Part shown: one piece after another, positions 1 through 5,593 of the stretch
Position numbering within the stretch: position 1 is the stretch's first letter
Layout of the letters: each line of letters begins with the position of its first letter
Assembly (NCBI GenBank): GCA_002314325.1
Contig: DCFC01000047.1
Location: forward strand, 1-7,389
Source of the DNA: Megamonas hypermegale
Lineage (GTDB): Bacteria > Bacillota > Negativicutes > Selenomonadales > Selenomonadaceae
DNA: 7,389 nt
Direction: 5' to 3'
Translations under genes and position numbers: made by a program
Notes under the pieces: generated by a model
Told to the model about the DNA's origin: nothing
The model's input: only the letters and a program-made list of their open reading frames with translations
Database searches by the model: none

Positions 1-74
1 CAAAGAAAAATTGCCCGGCGCAATATAAATATAAATTAATAATTTAAATCTCTTTATCGTATATTGCGCCGAAC
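1..74 (+). repeat. Left copy of an inverted, palindromic ~74-bp repeat
   Basis: This copy matches the reverse complement of 7317-7389. The outermost 27 bases are identical, and I count about 66 of 74 aligned positions identical, with seven mismatches and one single-base gap. Within the copy, CGGCGCAATATA (16-27) is the exact reverse complement of TATATTGCGCCG (60-71), giving a 12-bp stem around a 32-base AT-rich loop. The two stem arms and the block CTCTTTA-y-C next to the inner arm are conserved between copies, while most differences fall in the loop. It could be a dispersed REP/MITE-like element, a structured leader, or a shared promoter/operator module. The true outer boundary may lie beyond the window. 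Confidence 0.85.
36..65 (+). promoter_or_regulatory. Possible promoter inside the left repeat, reading into mtaB
   Basis: TTAATA (36-41) and TATATT (60-65) are separated by 18 bases and resemble a sigma-70 promoter with a weak -35 and a fair -10. The -10 lies in the inner stem arm. The other repeat copy has the same pair with 17-base spacing facing treC. AT-rich DNA often gives such matches by chance, so this is only a candidate. Confidence 0.3.
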
Positions 75-126
75 GGCACTTTTTTTATGTAAAGAAAATA
101 ATAAATTAAAACAAAAGGAGACAAAT

Positions 127-1428
127 GTGTCAAAGGTTGCTTTAACCACTCTCGGTTGTAAGGTTAATCAGGTTGAAACCGAAACAATGGAGGGTCTGTT
201 TCGTCAGCGCGGCTATGAAATTGTGGATTTTTCTCAGCCGGCTGATTTTTATATTATAAATACATGTTCCGTTACCCATTTGGGTGAACGCAAATCGCGC
301 CAGTTAATCCGCCGCGCCAATCGTCTGAATGAAAAAGCGATAATCGCCGTTACAGGCTGTTATGCGCAGATTGCTTCCAAAGAAATTGCGGCGATTGAAG
401 GCGTAAAAGTCGTAATCGGTACGCAGCAGCGGCACAAAATCGTGGATTTGGTGGAACAGGCGGCGCGTGAAGACGGGCTGTTCAATGAAGTTTCGGATAT
501 CATGCACACGCAGGAATTTGAAGATATTCCGCTGTATGGAACGCCGCACCGCACGCGCGCCTTTTTGAAAATTCAGGACGGTTGCTGCAATTATTGCTCT
601 TACTGCATAATCCCGTACACGCGCGGACCGATACGTTCGCGCCGTCTGGACAGTGTAAAAACAGCATTGGATAACCTGGTGGCGGATAATTTCCATGAAG
701 TGGTGCTCACGGGAATTCACCTCGGTGCATACGGCAGGGATTTTAAAGGCGAGGATATTTCGCTCAGTGATGCTGTAAAGACTTGCCTTGCCAATCCCGA
801 TTTAAAAAGACTGCGTCTCGGTTCGCTCGAGTCGATAGAGGTTTCACCGCAGCTGTTGGAACTGGTGAAAAACGAACAGCGTTTTACGAAACATCTGCAC
901 CTGCCGCTTCAGGCTGGCAGCGACGAGATTTTAAAAGCAATGAACCGCCACTATACGACAGCGGAATTTGCCCGCCTTATTGCCAATATCCGCCGTGAAG
1001 TGCCGGATATCGCTATATCGACGGACATCATCGTCGGTTTTCCGGGCGAAACGGATGAACTGTTCCAAAAGAGTCTGGAATTTGCCAAGTCCATGAATTT
1101 CGCCAAAATCCATGTATTTCCGTATTCCAAACGCACGGGAACGCCGGCTGCCGTCATGCTTAATCAGGTTGATGAAAACGTGAAAAAACAGCGCGTACAT
1201 TTAATGCAGCAAATGGAGCAGCAGTCGGCGCTCGATTTTCATACGCAATTTCTGGGCAAAAATATGGAAGTTCTGTTTGAACAGACGCATGACGGATATA
1301 CGGAAGGGCTTACTTCCAATTACATTAAAGTCTACGTGCCGGGTGAAATTCCGTCGGGTGAAATCACTGGCGTTACGTTAAAAGAAATTTTCCAGGACGG
1401 TATTTTAGGTGAAATTATTGTAAAATAA
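127..1428 (+). CDS. mtaB: tRNA (N6-L-threonylcarbamoyladenosine(37)-C2)-methylthiotransferase MtaB
   Basis: A cytoplasmic radical-SAM enzyme of the methylthiotransferase family. By family knowledge it converts t6A to ms2t6A at position 37 of tRNAs reading ANN codons, next to the anticodon. The 433-residue protein has the full architecture. The N-terminal UPF0004 domain carries cluster cysteines C11 (TLGCKVNQ), C47 (NTCSVT) and C78 (VTGCYAQ). The radical-SAM domain has CxxxCxxC at C153, C157 and C160 (DGCCNYCSYC). A C-terminal TRAM-like segment follows (VLFEQTHDGYTEG onward). The start is GTG at 127, six bases after AGGAG (116-120). An upstream in-frame TTG at 64 lies in the repeat and lacks a ribosome site. 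An out-of-frame ATG at 125 overlaps the GTG. The TLGCKVNQ and NTCSVT signatures favour MtaB over MiaB or RimO. The HIT gene follows after 63 bp with no clear terminator, so co-transcription is likely. Confidence 0.93.
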   Translation: MSKVALTTLGCKVNQVETETMEGLFRQRGYEIVDFSQPADFYIINTCSVTHLGERKSRQLIRRANRLNEKAIIAVTGCYAQIASKEIAAIEGVKVVIGTQQRHKIVDLVEQAAREDGLFNEVSDIMHTQEFEDIPLYGTPHRTRAFLKIQDGCCNYCSYCIIPYTRGPIRSRRLDSVKTALDNLVADNFHEVVLTGIHLGAYGRDFKGEDISLSDAVKTCLANPDLKRLRLGSLESIEVSPQLLELVKNEQRFTKHLHLPLQAGSDEILKAMNRHYTTAEFARLIANIRREVPDIAISTDIIVGFPGETDELFQKSLEFAKSMNFAKIHVFPYSKRTGTPAAVMLNQVDENVKKQRVHLMQQMEQQSALDFHTQFLGKNMEVLFEQTHDGYTEGLTSNYIKVYVPGEIPSGEITGVTLKEIFQDGILGEIIVK

Positions 1429-1491
1429 AAAAAGGTTTTTGCGATAAAAAAGCGAATGTATACAGTACTGAAATAAAAGGAGGTGCACAAT

Positions 1492-1842
1492 ATGTCGGAT
1501 AATTGTATTTTCTGTAAAATAGCCAACAAGGAAATCCCTTCCCAATTCGTTTACGAGGATGATACGGTCGTAGCATTCAAGGACCTTGACCCGCAGGGAC
1601 CGGTGCATGTACTCGTTATTCCGAAGAAACACATTGCAAGTTTAATGGATACGACAGCTGAAGATAAAGCGCTTCTGGCGCATATCACCTGCGATGTAAT
1701 CCCGCAGCTTGCCAAAGAACTGAATGTAGCAGAAAAAGGCTTCCGCACTGTAGTCAATACAGGGGAAGAAGGCGGCCAAACAGTACAGCACCTTCATTTC
1801 CATATTATCGGCGGCCGCTCCATGCAATGGCCTCCGGGCTGA
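1492..1842 (+). CDS. Histidine-triad (HIT) family nucleotide hydrolase, HinT/PKCI type
   Basis: A 116-residue protein of the HIT superfamily, small cytoplasmic enzymes that hydrolyse phosphoramidate bonds of purine nucleotides such as AMP-lysine or adenosine phosphoramidate. The family signature HxHxH is HLHFHII near residue 100, followed by GG. The N-terminal CIFCKI pair is the typical start of HinT-like proteins and sometimes binds zinc. The motif DxxPQGPVHVLVIPKKH is also typical. The length is normal for the family. The ATG at 1492 has AGGAGG (1478-1483) eight bases upstream; an in-frame GTG at 1483 lies inside that ribosome site and is rejected. No terminator separates the gene from mtaB or from the rpsU promoter 31 bp downstream. 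The exact cellular substrate cannot be read from sequence. Confidence 0.9.
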   Translation: MSDNCIFCKIANKEIPSQFVYEDDTVVAFKDLDPQGPVHVLVIPKKHIASLMDTTAEDKALLAHITCDVIPQLAKELNVAEKGFRTVVNTGEEGGQTVQHLHFHIIGGRSMQWPPG

Positions 1843-1873
1843 TAAAATCGCCCATATATACTGCATGTTCTAG

Positions 1874-1903
1874 TTGACAATATACTAGGGTGCAATGTAT
1901 AAT
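1874..1903 (+). promoter_or_regulatory. Strong sigma-70-type promoter for rpsU-yqeY
   Basis: A perfect TTGACA (1874-1879) and a perfect TATAAT (1898-1903) are separated by 18 bases. Transcription should begin near 1910 and give a leader of about 50 bases. This is the best promoter match in the window and fits a ribosomal-protein gene. It lets rpsU-yqeY be expressed independently of mtaB-HIT. Confidence 0.85.
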
Positions 1904-1926
1904 ATTTGGGTATGATTATTAAATGC

Positions 1927-1952
1927 AACACTCCCGTGTTAGTGGAGGGGAG
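1927..1952 (+). promoter_or_regulatory. rpsU leader hairpin with possible pairing to the ribosome binding site
   Basis: AACAC (1927-1931) and GTGTT (1936-1940) form a 5-bp hairpin with loop TCCC. The overlapping CTCCC (1931-1935) is complementary to GGGAG (1948-1952) in the purine-rich Shine-Dalgarno tract (GGAGGGGAGGG, 1944-1954). The two pairings exclude each other, so the hairpin could control access to the ribosome site. This is a paper fold only. Confidence 0.3.
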
Positions 1953-1962
1953 GGAAATATAA

Positions 1963-2145
1963 ATGTCATCTGAAATCAAAGTTGGTAAAAACGAAACTAT
2001 TGATAGCGCTCTCCGCAGATTTAAACGTACTTGCCAGAAAGCTGGTACTTTAGCTGAAGTTAGAAAACGTGAGCATTATGAAAAACCAAGCGTAAGACGT
2101 AAGAAAAAATCAGAAGCTGCTAGAAAACGCAGATACAGAGCTTAA
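1963..2145 (+). CDS. rpsU: Small ribosomal subunit protein bS21
   Basis: A 60-residue basic protein that binds the 30S subunit near the 3' end of 16S rRNA, close to the anti-Shine-Dalgarno, and helps initiation. The sequence is plainly bS21: the N-terminal [16 protein letters not shown], the central [12 protein letters not shown], and the arginine/lysine-rich tail ending RRYRA. The length is normal. The ATG follows a long purine tract whose GAGG (1950-1953) is nine bases upstream. A strong promoter lies 60-90 bases upstream, and yqeY follows after only 26 bases, the rpsU-yqeY pair seen in many Firmicutes. Codon use appears more AT-rich than in mtaB or treC, as expected for a highly expressed ribosomal gene. 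Confidence 0.96.
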   Translation: MSSEIKVGKNETIDSALRRFKRTCQKAGTLAEVRKREHYEKPSVRRKKKSEAARKRRYRA

Positions 2146-2171
2146 TCGCTCATGATTTGGGGGTAATTCAT

Positions 2172-2621
2172 ATGTCACTTAAGACCCAGTTAATGGATGA
2201 TATGAAAGCAGCCATGAAGGCTAAAGAAGCAGGAAAGCAGAAATTAGCCGTTATCCGCATGGTGCGCTCCGCTATTCGTCAGACAGAAATTGACGGTCAG
2301 AAAGAACTTGATGATAATGATGTAATTGCTCTAATCAGCAAAGAAGTAAAAATGCGCAGAGATTCCATAGATGAATTCAAAAAAGGCGGCCGTGAAGATT
2401 TAGTCGCACAGACTGAAGCGGAAATCGCCGTGTTAATGCCGTATTTACCGAAACAGTTATCTGAAGAGGAAGTCAGAGCATTGGTAAAAGAAGCTATTGC
2501 TAATACCAATGCGACAACCGTCAAAGACATGGGTAAAGTCATGGGACAGCTTATGCCTAAAGTAAAAGGACGTGCTGACGGAAAAATGGTTAATACCATC
2601 GTCAAAGAATTGCTAGGTTAA
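2172..2621 (+). CDS. yqeY: GatB/YqeY-domain protein
   Basis: A 149-residue soluble, helix-rich, highly charged protein of the YqeY family. It is related to the C-terminal tRNA-binding tail of GatB and GatE, the amidotransferase subunits that make Gln-tRNA or Asn-tRNA. Family knowledge suggests a tRNA-linked role, but the function of the free-standing form is not settled. Family features are visible: KLAVIRMVRSAIRQTEID near the start, the KEVKMRRDSIDEFKKGGR segment, AVLMPYLPKQLSEEE, and KDMGKVMGQLMPKVKGRADG near the end. The start is ATG at 2172, eight bases after a GGGGG run (2159-2163), a moderate ribosome site. An in-frame TTG at 2157 would overlap that run. The gene shares the rpsU transcript and ends right at a strong terminator. 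Confidence 0.92.
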   Translation: MSLKTQLMDDMKAAMKAKEAGKQKLAVIRMVRSAIRQTEIDGQKELDDNDVIALISKEVKMRRDSIDEFKKGGREDLVAQTEAEIAVLMPYLPKQLSEEEVRALVKEAIANTNATTVKDMGKVMGQLMPKVKGRADGKMVNTIVKELLG

Positions 2622-2622
2622 G

Positions 2623-2661
2623 AAAAAACAGGTAGGACTTGATAGTCTTACCTGTTTTTTT
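2623..2661. terminator. Bidirectional intrinsic terminator between yqeY and the SDR gene
   Basis: Positions 2623-2639 pair with 2644-2660, giving a 17-bp stem with one G-U pair (2635/2648) and a TGAT loop (2640-2643). The stem ends in A6 on the left and T7 on the right, so it forms a U-tailed hairpin on both strands. It ends the rpsU-yqeY transcript and should also end the convergent SDR transcript, whose stop codon is 28 bp away. Confidence 0.93.
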
Positions 2662-2688
2662 ATATTTTAGGATAGTTTTTATTGAATT

Positions 2689-3444
2689 TTAACAGGCAGT
2701 GATGCCGCCGTCCACGCTCCAGACTGCGCCCGTCACGAAGCTGGCTTTTTCACTGGCGAGAAAATAAATCACCTCAGCTACTTCCTCCGGCCGACCGATG
2801 CGTCCGACAGGATAGAGAGCCGCGGCTTCTTTGATGCCTTCCTCTTCGTTTCCGGCAAACTGAGCACGTGTCAGCGGCGTATCTATATCGCCGGGACAGA
2901 CACAGTTGGCGCGCACGTTGTACGGAGCAAGCTCCAGCGCCAGCGCCTTTGTAAAGACCGTTACGGCTCCTTTGGAGGCACAATAGGCGGAACAGAAGAA
3001 ATTGCCGTTAATGCCCGCGTCGGAGGATACATTGACGATGGCGGGATTGTGCGGGCTTTTTTTGAGATGGGGTACAGCGTATTTGCAGAGAAAATACGTG
3101 CCCTTTAAATTAATGTTCATGATTGCGTCGAATTCGTCTTCTGTTACGTTTTCAATGGCGTTTTCCTTATAAATTCCGGCACTGTTTACGAGAATATCTA
3201 TACCATGATATTTCTCGATAGCAGTGTCGATTATTTTTTTACAGTCGGTGGCAGAGGCGACATCAGCTTGAATGAAATCGCAGAACACGTTTGCGGAGAG
3301 ATACGGTTTGAGCGTTCTGTGCGCTGTGATATATTTGTCTTTGTTTCTGCCTACTAAAATTACATTAATGCCGTTTTGCAGAAAAATTTTCGCTGCGGCA
3401 AGACCGATACCGGATGTGCCGCCGGTGATGATTGCAGTTTTCAT
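2689..3444 (-). CDS. Short-chain dehydrogenase/reductase (SDR), classical type
   Basis: A 251-residue Rossmann-fold oxidoreductase using NAD(P)H. The cofactor motif TGGTSGIG is at residues 7-14 (GxxxGxG). R33 after the second strand suggests NADP(H). ADV (60-62), NSAG (87-90), N110, S141 and YxxxK (Y154, K158) complete the classical catalytic set. PGDIDTPL and the C-terminal SVDGG are typical of FabG-like/glucose-dehydrogenase-like members. The substrate cannot be told from sequence. A true fabG is usually found with fatty-acid genes, which are absent here. The start chosen is ATG at 3444 because MKTAIITGG is the normal N-terminus and AAAGGA lies seven bases upstream; an ATG ten codons earlier lacks a ribosome site. 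The gene lies downstream of the hup terminator with no convincing promoter of its own, so it may depend on read-through. Confidence 0.88.
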   Translation of the reverse strand: MKTAIITGGTSGIGLAAAKIFLQNGINVILVGRNKDKYITAHRTLKPYLSANVFCDFIQADVASATDCKKIIDTAIEKYHGIDILVNSAGIYKENAIENVTEDEFDAIMNINLKGTYFLCKYAVPHLKKSPHNPAIVNVSSDAGINGNFFCSAYCASKGAVTVFTKALALELAPYNVRANCVCPGDIDTPLTRAQFAGNEEEGIKEAAALYPVGRIGRPEEVAEVIYFLASEKASFVTGAVWSVDGGITAC

Positions 3445-3477
3445 ATCATTTTCCTTTGATAATTTTTTGAGCATAAT

Positions 3478-3516
3478 AAAAAAGAACCGAATTCTTTTTA
3501 TCGAACTCGGTTCTTT
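3478..3516 (-). terminator. Intrinsic terminator of hup
   Basis: On the minus strand, 3516-3503 pairs with 3494-3481: a 14-bp stem (AAAGAACCGAGTTC with one G-U pair) and an 8-base loop, followed by a U-rich run. There is no T-run on the plus side, so it acts for the minus strand. It lies 22 bp past the hup stop and 36 bp before the SDR start. Confidence 0.88.
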
Positions 3517-3537
3517 GGCGGATTAATTCGCTAAGAA

Positions 3538-3813
3538 TTACTGATTTACAGCGTCTTTTAAAGCTTTACCAGCTTTGAACACCGGATTTTTGGATTCAGG
3601 AATTTCGATAGTTTCGCCAGTCTGCGGATTGCGACCTTTACGAGCTGCACGAGTTCTAACTTCAAAAGTACCGAAACCAATAATTTGTACTTTGTCGTCT
3701 TCAACGAGAGCTTTTTGTACGCTTGCAAAAACAGCGTTAACAGCTTTTTCTGCATCTTTTTTTGTTAATTCTGCTACTTCAGCAACACTTGCTACTAATT
3801 CGGATTTATTCAC
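3538..3813 (-). CDS. hup: HU-family nucleoid DNA-binding protein
   Basis: A 91-residue dimeric histone-like protein that bends and compacts DNA without strong sequence preference. The N-terminal helices ([25 protein letters not shown]) lead to the conserved GFGTF (46-50). The beta-arm signature [12 protein letters not shown] follows, with the intercalating proline at P63. The C-terminus [17 protein letters not shown] is typical of HU rather than IHF. The length is normal. The start is GTG at 3813, eight bases after the strong AAAGGAGG (3829-3822). The gene has its own extended -10 promoter, a long structured leader and its own terminator, so it is probably mainly a single-gene transcript. The neighbouring YabN-type mazG gene upstream is a common context in this group. 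Confidence 0.96.
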   Translation of the reverse strand: MNKSELVASVAEVAELTKKDAEKAVNAVFASVQKALVEDDKVQIIGFGTFEVRTRAARKGRNPQTGETIEIPESKNPVFKAGKALKDAVNQ

Positions 3814-3821
3814 GAAGATAG

Positions 3822-3927
3822 CCTCCTTTAAAATAATTATCAGATTTAATATTATTCGCCGCTAAAGAGGTATTTCCTCTAAACGAGAGCATAATTTATA
3901 AAAAAATTATGGCGCAAGCTCTCTCTA
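3822..3927 (-). promoter_or_regulatory. Structured hup leader RNA
   Basis: The predicted ~115-base leader has two hairpins. The first pairs 3923-3918 with 3890-3885 (GAGAGC) and 3910-3904 with 3897-3891 (ATAATTT), with a seven-base bulge at 3911-3917. The second pairs 3880-3876 with 3870-3866 (AGAGG/CCTCT) around a five-base loop. The CCTCTTTA of the second hairpin (3870-3863) is also complementary, apart from one bulged base, to TAAAGGAGG, the ribosome binding site (3830-3822). The second hairpin and masking of the ribosome site therefore exclude each other. No known riboswitch family is recognised. Confidence 0.4.
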
Positions 3928-3928
3928 C

Positions 3929-4023
3929 ATAAGGATTATATCACAACTTATCAAATCCTTATATAGCTAAAGAAGATTTTTTTGTAGATTTCTTCAGTTA
4001 TATAAGGACTTGATAGTCCTTAT
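3929..4023 (-). repeat. Four alternating 9-base inverted arms between mazG and hup
   Basis: Read on the minus strand, the arms are ATAAGGACT (4023-4015), AGTCCTTAT (4010-4002), ATAAGGATT (3962-3954) and AATCCTTAT (3937-3929). Arms 1:2 form a perfect 9-bp hairpin with a 4-base loop that includes the mazG stop codon. Arms 3:4 form a 9-bp hairpin with a 16-base loop. Arms 2:3 extend into a 22-bp stem (4011-3990 with 3974-3953; 19 Watson-Crick pairs, two G-U, one mismatch). The 2:3 stem excludes the other two. None is followed by a proper U-run, so this is not an ordinary terminator. Arm 4 overlaps the hup -10, so a protein operator is also possible. Confidence 0.7.
3935..3943 (-). promoter_or_regulatory. 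Extended -10 promoter of hup
   Basis: On the minus strand TGATATAAT (3943-3935) is an extended -10: TGn directly followed by a perfect TATAAT. No good -35 is seen at 16-18 bases upstream, which extended -10 promoters tolerate. Transcription would start near 3928, giving a leader of about 115 bases. Confidence 0.6.
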
Positions 4024-5483
4024 GCGTCTTCCTCGAGCATTTTGGCTTCCTGCCAGAGGTCATCGAGGTCCAAAAGGGATAATTGTTCCCATTTTTGCTG
4101 TTTTTCCTTGACTTTATTTTCAATGTAGGAAAATCTGCGTTTGAATTTGCGGTTGGCTGCCGTAAGGGCAATTTCCGGGTCGATTTTGAGGAAGCGCGCC
4201 AGGTTCACGATTGTGAACAAAACGTCGCCGAGTTCTTCTTCTATGCGCTCCGGCGCAGCGTCAACAGTAGCTTCTTCCAGTTCTTCGACTTCTTCGCGCA
4301 GTTTGTCCCAGACAGGGTCGACATCCGGCCAGTCAAAACCGACTTTGGCGGCTTTATGCTGCAGTTTGTAAGCTGCCATGAGTGCGGGAAAATCCTTCGG
4401 CACACCGTCGAGTACGGATTTACGGTCTTTCTTTTCGGCGCGTTTGATGGCTTCCCAGTTCGTGAGCACTTCGTCGGCATCTTTGACATTAATATCGCCG
4501 AATACATGCGGGTGGCGGCGGATTAATTTTTCCGTGATGCCGTCGATTACGTCCTGCATGGAGAACAGTCCGGCCTCTTCCGCCATACGGGCATGGAATA
4601 CGACCTGCATTAAGAGGTCGCCGAGTTCCTCGCACAGAAGGTCTTTGTCTTCAAGGTCAATTGCTTCGATGACTTCGTAGACTTCTTCTATAAGATTGCG
4701 GCGCAGCGATTTATGCGTCTGCACGATATCCCACGGACAGCCGCCCGGCGAGCGCAGTGTTTTTATGACGTCCTCAAGCGGCGACAAATCGAATGTCTGT
4801 TCGCGCTGCGGCATTTTGCCGATGTACAGGCTGGTCAAATGGTCGATATGTTCCTGACGGTCGAGTTCATACAGCGGAATTTGGCGGATTTCTTCATCCG
4901 GCAGGCTGAGATTGCGGATAAACGTAATCGGAAAATCTTCCGGATAATGTTCCATTAAAGTGAGTTTCGTATCGGAAGCTACATGCTGATTGTAAACCTG
5001 CGTTACGACAAGCGCCGACGGCATATCATCGCTCGGCAGCGCATCAAGGTCGGCGGCGTCGAGAATGGTCAGCCCGTCAATCGGGTCAATATTAAGACGC
5101 TGATACAGCACTTCCATAAAACTCATGCCCGGCAGTATGTCAAGTTCAATACCTGCCTGTCTGGCTTTCTCGCGGATGATTACGACTGTTTTTTCCGCTA
5201 CAAGCGGGCTTCCCGGCACGGCATAGACGACATTCGAGCCGTTTTTAGCTTCCGTAATCAATTTATCTGCAATGGCGTCGTATACTTCGTCGAATGAAGC
5301 GCATTTTTCGTAAAACTCATCGCAGGCAGTGTATGCCACATTGCGTTTATCAAGTTCGGCAACGGTCGGATGAACGGCCGTGCGCAGTATCAATTTATCT
5401 GTAGATGTTATTTTATCCCACGTATCAAGGGTGATTAAACCGAAATCTCCGGGGCCTAATCCTATAATTGTAATTTTTCCCAT
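4020..5483 (-). CDS. mazG: YabN-type tetrapyrrole-methylase-like / MazG nucleotide pyrophosphohydrolase fusion
   Basis: A 487-residue two-part cytoplasmic protein, close to the length of Bacillus YabN as I recall it. The N-terminal ~225 residues form a SAM-dependent tetrapyrrole methylase-like domain, with GLGPGD at 8-13, VPGSP at 89-93 and LPGMSF at 117-122. The rest is MazG, an all-alpha pyrophosphohydrolase that cleaves NTPs to NMP and PPi, a house-cleaning role. The first MazG motif starts at GGCPWD (247-252), with metal ligands in EEVYE (266-270) and EELGD (285-289). A second, shorter copy follows with REEVEELEE near 396-404 and EEELGD near 415-420. The role of the methylase half is not settled for the family. 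The start is ATG at 5483, eight bases after AGGG, a modest ribosome site. The gene appears to depend on a promoter at 5565-5593, with an intrinsic terminator between that promoter and the start codon. Confidence 0.93.
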   Translation of the reverse strand: MGKITIIGLGPGDFGLITLDTWDKITSTDKLILRTAVHPTVAELDKRNVAYTACDEFYEKCASFDEVYDAIADKLITEAKNGSNVVYAVPGSPLVAEKTVVIIREKARQAGIELDILPGMSFMEVLYQRLNIDPIDGLTILDAADLDALPSDDMPSALVVTQVYNQHVASDTKLTLMEHYPEDFPITFIRNLSLPDEEIRQIPLYELDRQEHIDHLTSLYIGKMPQREQTFDLSPLEDVIKTLRSPGGCPWDIVQTHKSLRRNLIEEVYEVIEAIDLEDKDLLCEELGDLLMQVVFHARMAEEAGLFSMQDVIDGITEKLIRRHPHVFGDINVKDADEVLTNWEAIKRAEKKDRKSVLDGVPKDFPALMAAYKLQHKAAKVGFDWPDVDPVWDKLREEVEELEEATVDAAPERIEEELGDVLFTIVNLARFLKIDPEIALTAANRKFKRRFSYIENKVKEKQQKWEQLSLLDLDDLWQEAKMLEEDA

Positions 5484-5504
5484 AAGTATTACCCTTCGCT
5501 TTCA

Positions 5505-5545
5505 GAAAAAAAGTAACCGCTCTGGCTGTACCCCGTGCGGTTACT
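5505..5545 (-). terminator. Intrinsic terminator between the mazG promoter and mazG
   Basis: On the minus strand AGTAACCGC (5545-5537) pairs perfectly with GCGGTTACT (5520-5512) around a 16-base loop, followed by seven Ts (5511-5505). It is the only terminator after treC. It also lies downstream of the -35/-10 pair at 5565-5593 and 22 bp before the mazG start, so it could act as an attenuator. No known riboswitch class is recognised. Confidence 0.88.
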
Positions 5546-5564
5546 ATGAATTTGATTAATATTT

Positions 5565-5593
5565 AATATAAAGCATGAAATCTGTTTTGTCAA
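5565..5593 (-). promoter_or_regulatory. Sigma-70-type promoter upstream of mazG
   Basis: On the minus strand a perfect TTGACA (5593-5588) and TATATT (5570-5565) are separated by exactly 17 bases. The -35 starts on the base directly after the treC stop codon. The predicted start near 5558 gives a leader of about 75 bases containing the terminator hairpin. Confidence 0.7.

Noticed and set aside
68..86. Short intrinsic terminator (GCC-GAAC-GGC followed by T7) before mtaB
   Set aside because: The stem is only three base pairs and the T-run is absent from the other repeat copy; too weak to call.
64..126. N-terminal extension of MtaB from TTG at 64
   Set aside because: It starts inside the repeat without a ribosome site. 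The GTG at 127 follows AGGAG at good spacing and begins at the conserved family N-terminus.
304..720. 138-codon minus-strand open frame opposite mtaB
   Set aside because: It is a shadow of the mtaB coding frame, with no ribosome site or recognisable domain.
1429..1491. Promoter or terminator between mtaB and the HIT gene
   Set aside because: Possible hexamers have 14-base spacing or a poor -35, and the only hairpin is A/T pairs; read-through from mtaB is simpler.
4083..4526. 147-codon plus-strand open frame opposite mazG
   Set aside because: It mirrors the mazG frame and has no family motif; likewise the plus-strand frames opposite treC between 5813 and 7015.
5488..5505. Catabolite-response (cre) site in the mazG leader
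   Set aside because: Minus-strand TGAAAGCG matches the first half of the recalled cre consensus, but the second half fails at most fixed positions.
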